Part shown: in pieces, positions 5,047-5,056 of the stretch
How positions within the stretch are numbered: position 1 is the first letter of the stretch
Layout of the letters: each line of letters begins with the position of its first letter
Assembly: GCA_031394335.1 (NCBI GenBank)
Contig: JANMXS010000202.1
Span: 1-5,056 of the forward strand
From: UKL13-2 sp031394335
Lineage (GTDB): Bacteria > Pseudomonadota > Gammaproteobacteria > Burkholderiales > Usitatibacteraceae
DNA length: 5,056 nucleotides
Reading direction: 5' to 3'
Position numbers and translations under genes: made by a program
Notes under the pieces: generated by a model
Database searches by the model: none
Told to the model about the DNA's origin: nothing
Seen by the model: the letters and a program-made list of their open reading frames with translations, nothing else

Positions 5047-5056
5047 CAGAATGTGG

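Larger units (their letters stand above)
4740..5056. other. Gene-free stretch after mnmA
   Basis: No recognisable protein or RNA gene is present. The plus strand is open from a TAG at 4741 to a TAG at 4999 (85 codons), but no usable start or Shine-Dalgarno is seen and the translation is Pro/Arg/Ser-rich without family similarity I recognise. It contains a hairpin-rich element (4760-4959) and a more AT-rich right end with a promoter-like box and a palindrome. No intrinsic terminator with a T-run follows mnmA. Confidence 0.6.

Overview
The window looks like ordinary housekeeping sequence from a GC-rich betaproteobacterium. I infer this from protein style and gene order: ilvE, a CHCC zinc-finger gene and waaF run in series, a yheT-type hydrolase follows, and nudJ is joined to mnmA. 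I cannot place it below class level; Nitrosomonadales or Burkholderiales relatives would fit. I see no previously undescribed multi-gene system. The unusual material is repeat DNA that touches coding regions, plus one broken reading frame.

The left two thirds (1-3103) is one leftward gene series on the minus strand. In transcription order it is ilvE (3103-2178, branched-chain amino acid aminotransferase), a 69-residue zinc-finger protein (2166-1957), waaF (1843-800, LPS heptosyltransferase II), an NTF2/SnoaL-like protein (813-385) and the N-terminal 129 codons of a YheT-family alpha/beta hydrolase (388 to the window edge). Junctions are tight (11-nt gap, 14-nt overlap, 4-nt overlap) except between the zinc-finger gene and waaF. 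That 113-nt gap carries heptamer-repeat arrays forming a large inverted repeat, and one arm is translated as the WaaF N-terminus. ilvE as given has a one-base deletion just before its phosphate-binding Gly-Thr, which cuts off the last ~50 residues in frame.

A 99-nt divergent intergenic region (3104-3202) separates ilvE from a rightward pair. nudJ (3203-3664, Nudix hydrolase) overlaps mnmA (3657-4739, tRNA 2-thiouridylase) by 8 nt, the same pairing as in E. coli. Two TAAAATGCG boxes in mirror orientation are candidate -10 regions for the two directions.

From 4740 to 5056 there is no convincing gene. This stretch holds a strongly palindromic segment (several hairpins at 4760-4959) resembling dispersed intergenic elements of Proteobacteria. 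It is followed by a more AT-rich tail with a promoter-like box and a perfect 8-bp palindrome at the window edge.

The functions are mutually independent: amino acid synthesis, LPS core assembly, nucleotide hydrolysis and tRNA thiolation. The layout is conserved synteny rather than one pathway.
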